Shown here piece by piece: positions 61,347 to 64,000 of a stretch of 64,000 nt of DNA. Made by a program: the position numbers and the translations under genes. This DNA is from Nonomuraea roseoviolacea subsp. carminata (lineage in GTDB: Bacteria; Actinomycetota; Actinomycetes; Streptosporangiales; Streptosporangiaceae): positions 124,001 through 188,000 of the forward strand of contig NZ_JAMZEC010000001.1 in the NCBI RefSeq assembly GCF_024172185.1, read 5' to 3'. A model generated the notes under the pieces. It made no database searches and was not told the origin of the DNA. It saw only the letters and a program-made list of their open reading frames with translations. Position 1 is the first letter of the stretch, and the number at the start of each line of letters is the position of its first letter.

Positions 61347-61415
61347 GCCTCCACGATAGGGCTCGGGCTCCCGGCCACGGGGCCTCGCTCACGCGCAGGG
61401 GCGGGAGGCCCGGGG

Positions 61416-63527
61416 TCAAGGGTGGCCGACCGTGCGCGTGGCCACCCGTTCGTAGTGGTTGGACTCGTCGTAGCGGTAGACGCCGAAGCTCCCTTCCCGC
61501 ACGTCACCGTTGCTGTCGAACTCGATGCGCCCGCTGAGCCCGTCGTAGTCGATGTCGACGCCCGCCCGCACCAGCGCGGCGCAGTCCCGGTAGGACGTGC
61601 ACCGCCGCCCGCCGGAGCTCACCTCCGCCAGGCGCGCCGCGATCGACTGGCCGAGATCGCTGTGCGCCGCCTCGGCCGCCAGGGCCCCCAGCACCACCGC
61701 GTCGTACGCCTCCGCCGCGTAGCCGAGGTCGTCGTGCTGGGGATCGGCCCTCCTCATGCGGGCCGCGAACGCGCCGGCGGGGTCGCTTCCGGCGAGCGTG
61801 CCCTGCGCGCCCGCCAGCACTCCCGCGGGGACCCTGTCGGCGTACTGGACGAGGTTGGCGTCGGTCAGGTACCAGTTCTGGTCACGGGCGGTGAGGCCAC
61901 GCCGGGCCAGCTCGCGGATCAAGGGCACGGTCTCCTCGAATCCGATCATCACCAGAGCGTCCGGGCGGGCCTCGGCGACGCGGGCGGCGTACCGGGCGAA
62001 GTCCCGGGTCCCGGGCCGGTACACCAGGCGGTCGAGCACCTTCACGCCATGGGCGGCCAGCGCTCGCCGGGCGCCGCCGGACACGTCATCGCCGTAGGCG
62101 TCGTCCAGCGTGACGATCATCGCGGTACGGTTGCCCTCCTCGGCGGCGAGCCGGCCGAGCAGCTCGCCCTGCAGGGTGTCGGCGGCCACGGTCCGGAAGT
62201 ACATGCCCTGGTCGTACGCGTCGGTGAGTTCGCCCGCGGTCGCGGCCGGGGAGATCATCGTGACGCCGGCGTCGGTGACCTCGTCCAGGACGCGCAGGGA
62301 GAGCGTGCTGGACGCGGGACCGACGACGAGGTCCACGCCCCGTTCGACGAGGCCGGCCGCCTGGCTCGTCGCGATGTCGGGACTCGTGTCGCCGGAATCC
62401 GCTTCGAGGAGCCGGACCGGCCTGCCGAGCACACCGCCCGCCGCGTTCACGTCCTCGACGGCCAGCCGCGCGCCGTTGCCGGTGGACGAGCCGATGAAGT
62501 AGAGCAGCCCGGTGCGGGGCAGCAGGGTGCCCACGGTCAGGACGCCGTCGCCCCCGGCCGCTCCCGGCGCCGGGGTCGCCGGGACGGCCGGTCCGGCAGG
62601 GCCGGCCGGGCCGGCCGGGGTCGCCGCCGCGGGCGCCGGCGTGAGCCCTCGCGCGCCGGAACGGGAGGCGTAGACCGCGACGGCGAGGGCCACGACGAGC
62701 GCGGCCGCGACCTTCCGGAGCCGGGAGGCACGGCCGGACCGTACCGGGGCCGAGCGAACGGGATCGGCCCGGCCTGGCACGTGGTCGAGCGCGGGATCGC
62801 CGGCCAGGATGGCCGACTCCAGGCCGCGCAGCTCGGGGCCCGGTTCGAGGCCGAGCTCCGCCACGATGACCCTGCGCGCGGCCTGGTAGGCGTCCAGCGC
62901 CTCGGCCTGCCGTCCCGAGCGGTAGAGGGCGAGCATGAGCTGAGCGTGTAGCCGTTCACGCAGGGGGTGGGCGGCCGTGAGCGCGCGCAGCTCACCGATG
63001 AGCGCTCGATGACGGCCGAGGTCCAGTTCGACGTCGACCCATTCCTCGATCGCCGCGGCACGCAGTTCGTCCAGGCGCACCGCGTAGTCCCTCCCCGCGC
63101 CGCCGCCCAGGTCGGCGCCTTCGAAGGCGCTGCCCCGCCACGGTTCGAGAGCTTCGCGGTACAGCGCGGCGACACCGGCGGCGTCCGCCGGGCCGCCGCC
63201 CGCCCGGGCTCTGTCGAGCGCTCGCTCGAACCGGAGAGCGTCGACCTCCTCCGGCCGGACGGCGAGGGCGTACCCGCGCTCCAGGCGCGCGACACGGTCG
63301 CCGTCGCCGAGCCTCCGGCGCAGCCTGGTCACGTAGAGCCGGAGGTTGTGGCTCGCGGAGGGAGGCGGGTCGCCGGGCCACAGGGCGTCGATCAGCCGCG
63401 CGGTCGGCACTGGCTCGTTGGGACTGGCCAGCAACGCGGCCAGGAGCGCGCACTCCTTCGGCGCGGTGAGCCGGGATGACGTGTCCCCCCACCGGATCTC
63501 GATGGGTCCCAGAACCCGGATGTCCAT
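61416..63527 (-). CDS. membrane-tethered SARP regulator fused to a periplasmic-binding domain
   Basis: The protein has 703 aa from ATG 63527. Residues 1-95 form the winged helix of OmpR/SARP type (LTAPKECALLAALLASPNEP, SHNLRLYVTRLRRRLGDGD), ~100-245 the BTAD helical domain, ~270-290 one membrane helix (KVAAALVVALAVAVYASRSG) and ~330-700 a type I periplasmic-binding domain (VGTLLPRTGLLYFIGSSTGN, GPASSTLSLRVLDEV, VTLDDAYGDDVSGG, EAYDAVVLGAL). The DNA-binding part is inside and the ligand-binding part outside, so it is a one-protein signal converter for amino acid-like ligands. It is divergent from a secreted-protein gene. Confidence 0.9.
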   Translation of the reverse strand: MDIRVLGPIEIRWGDTSSRLTAPKECALLAALLASPNEPVPTARLIDALWPGDPPPSASHNLRLYVTRLRRRLGDGDRVARLERGYALAVRPEEVDALRFERALDRARAGGGPADAAGVAALYREALEPWRGSAFEGADLGGGAGRDYAVRLDELRAAAIEEWVDVELDLGRHRALIGELRALTAAHPLRERLHAQLMLALYRSGRQAEALDAYQAARRVIVAELGLEPGPELRGLESAILAGDPALDHVPGRADPVRSAPVRSGRASRLRKVAAALVVALAVAVYASRSGARGLTPAPAAATPAGPAGPAGPAVPATPAPGAAGGDGVLTVGTLLPRTGLLYFIGSSTGNGARLAVEDVNAAGGVLGRPVRLLEADSGDTSPDIATSQAAGLVERGVDLVVGPASSTLSLRVLDEVTDAGVTMISPAATAGELTDAYDQGMYFRTVAADTLQGELLGRLAAEEGNRTAMIVTLDDAYGDDVSGGARRALAAHGVKVLDRLVYRPGTRDFARYAARVAEARPDALVMIGFEETVPLIRELARRGLTARDQNWYLTDANLVQYADRVPAGVLAGAQGTLAGSDPAGAFAARMRRADPQHDDLGYAAEAYDAVVLGALAAEAAHSDLGQSIAARLAEVSSGGRRCTSYRDCAALVRAGVDIDYDGLSGRIEFDSNGDVREGSFGVYRYDESNHYERVATRTVGHP

Positions 63528-63619
63528 GACCGGCTCGCCCCCGTTCGTCGTGACATCGAGATAGCGGACGGAGGACCTCCGCCGCAAGAAACGCTGGTCG
63601 AAGCCATATATGCGCAGAT

Positions 63620-63651
63620 ATACGGAAGCTGTATACGGCTGCCTATACGGG
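63620..63651. promoter_or_regulatory. three TATACGG repeats between divergent genes
   Basis: TATACGG occurs at 63620-63626, 63633-63639 and 63645-63651, in the same orientation with 13- and 12-bp steps, in the 145-bp gap between the SARP-type gene (minus) and the secreted-protein gene (plus). Directly repeated heptamers are the usual SARP operator. Here the step is slightly longer than the classic 11 bp. Confidence 0.55.
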
Positions 63652-63672
63652 CCGTCGAGCACGGTGGCCGGC

Positions 63673-64000
63673 ATGAAACACATCGCGAAGTCCGCCGCGG
63701 CGGCGTTGCTGTGCGTCCCCGCGCTGTCCCTGCCCGCGCTGTCCCCGTCCGCGCCGGCCCTCGCCTCGGACCGGCCGGCGTGGGAGCACACCGCGGGAGA
63801 GCTGAGGAACGCCCTGCTCACGACGGACGACGGCTTGTCCGGCTACGAGGTGCGTCATGTGGCGACCGGCACCGCGGCGCGCTTCCTCGCCGGGAGGACC
63901 AGGCAGCGGAGCTGGGCCGGCCGCCTCGTGCCCGCCCGGTGCCGGACCTCGGCCACGGCCGGCCTGCTGTTCGACCCCGCCAAGGTGGCGCGGTTCCCCG
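63673..64000 (+). CDS. secreted protein (3' end beyond the window)
   Basis: The frame from ATG 63673 is open to the window edge (109 codons). It begins with a signal peptide (KHIAKSAAAALLCVPALSLP, then APALA). The mature part, visible in part, reads AWEHTAGELRNALLTTDDGL, SGYEVRHVATGTAARFL, with a cysteine in VPARCRTS. Similar secreted domains occur in actinomycete sensor or lipoprotein families, but no name can be given. It faces the SARP-type gene and carries its repeats at the promoter. Confidence 0.75.
   Translation, partial: MKHIAKSAAAALLCVPALSLPALSPSAPALASDRPAWEHTAGELRNALLTTDDGLSGYEVRHVATGTAARFLAGRTRQRSWAGRLVPARCRTSATAGLLFDPAKVARFP

Noticed and set aside
60534..62951. 805-aa plus ORF opposite DUF429 and the SARP-type gene
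   Set aside because: It has repetitive low-complexity shadow composition, and both genes on the other strand have full domain motifs.

Overview
The window is high-GC actinobacterial DNA with GTG/TTG starts, many leaderless or GTGA-overlapping genes, SARP, ANTAR, PucR and Replic_Relax families, and a DUF2637 (SpdB-like) gene. A filamentous actinomycete of the Streptosporangiaceae type (Nonomuraea-like) is my best guess. That is inference from gene content, not from a database match. No CRISPR array and no rRNA gene was seen. One tRNA gene was found, tRNA-Pro(GGG) at 47085-47158.

Layout. (1) 1-4.2 kb is a conjugation-type module: a VirD4/TraG-like ATPase gene broken by an in-frame TGA, a replication-relaxation protein and a cell-wall NlpC/P60 hydrolase. 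(2) 4.2-12.7 kb is accessory DNA of the kind carried by integrative elements: a ribbon-helix-helix protein, DUF932 and DUF4192 proteins, orphan small genes, and a palindrome- and repeat-rich non-coding stretch at 9.6-10.0 kb. (3) 11.3-14.9 kb has four small minus-strand genes divergent from an XRE/TPR regulator that is paired with a YdcF-like protein. (4) 15.1-20.1 kb is a complete five-gene ABC importer operon of the Nik/Opp type with a Nur-box-like palindrome at its promoter, so nickel uptake is likely. (5) 20.4-29.1 kb is mixed: a SAF-domain membrane protein, a secreted protein, a Tat-like/TPR protein, an apparently 5'-truncated TPR gene made of exact 126-bp repeats, a STAS protein, a beta-carbonic anhydrase, a Sua5/YrdC enzyme and a Ser/Thr kinase. 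(6) 29.4-38.5 kb is an envelope-related block: a two-component system whose genes converge, a lipoprotein + two ATPases + FtsX-like permease operon, a PAP2 phosphatase, an acidic secreted protein and a YncE-like lipoprotein. Two of its promoters share the same three half-sites in 11-bp phase at the same distance from the same -10 box.

(7) 39.8-47.1 kb is a graveyard of mobile DNA: a histidine-kinase remnant, a frameshifted serine recombinase, a gene split by an IS481-family element (6-bp GCTAGA duplication), a twice-frameshifted nuclease-like gene, a DUF2637 gene, an excisionase and a tyrosine integrase. The integrase ORF runs antisense through the tRNA-Pro gene, which marks that tRNA as the attachment site. 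The matching att copy was not seen, so the left limit of the element is unknown. (8) 47.2-64 kb looks chromosomal: a HTH protein, a trio of membrane/acidic proteins, and a general-stress partner-switching cluster (RsbW-like kinase, SigB/SigF-like sigma factor, two STAS/ANTAR proteins and a SpoIIE-type phosphatase with altered metal ligands). A glycosyltransferase with a SigF-like promoter follows, then a PaiB-like protein, the proline-catabolic pair PRODH/P5CDH with a divergent PucR regulator, a DUF429 protein, and a SARP regulator fused through a membrane segment to a periplasmic-binding domain. That last gene is divergent from a secreted protein, with three TATACGG repeats between them.

The strongest leads are the shared-architecture promoters of block 6, the membrane-tethered SARP sensor, the stress cluster with a probably impaired phosphatase, the Nur-type operator, and the insertion events around tRNA-Pro.
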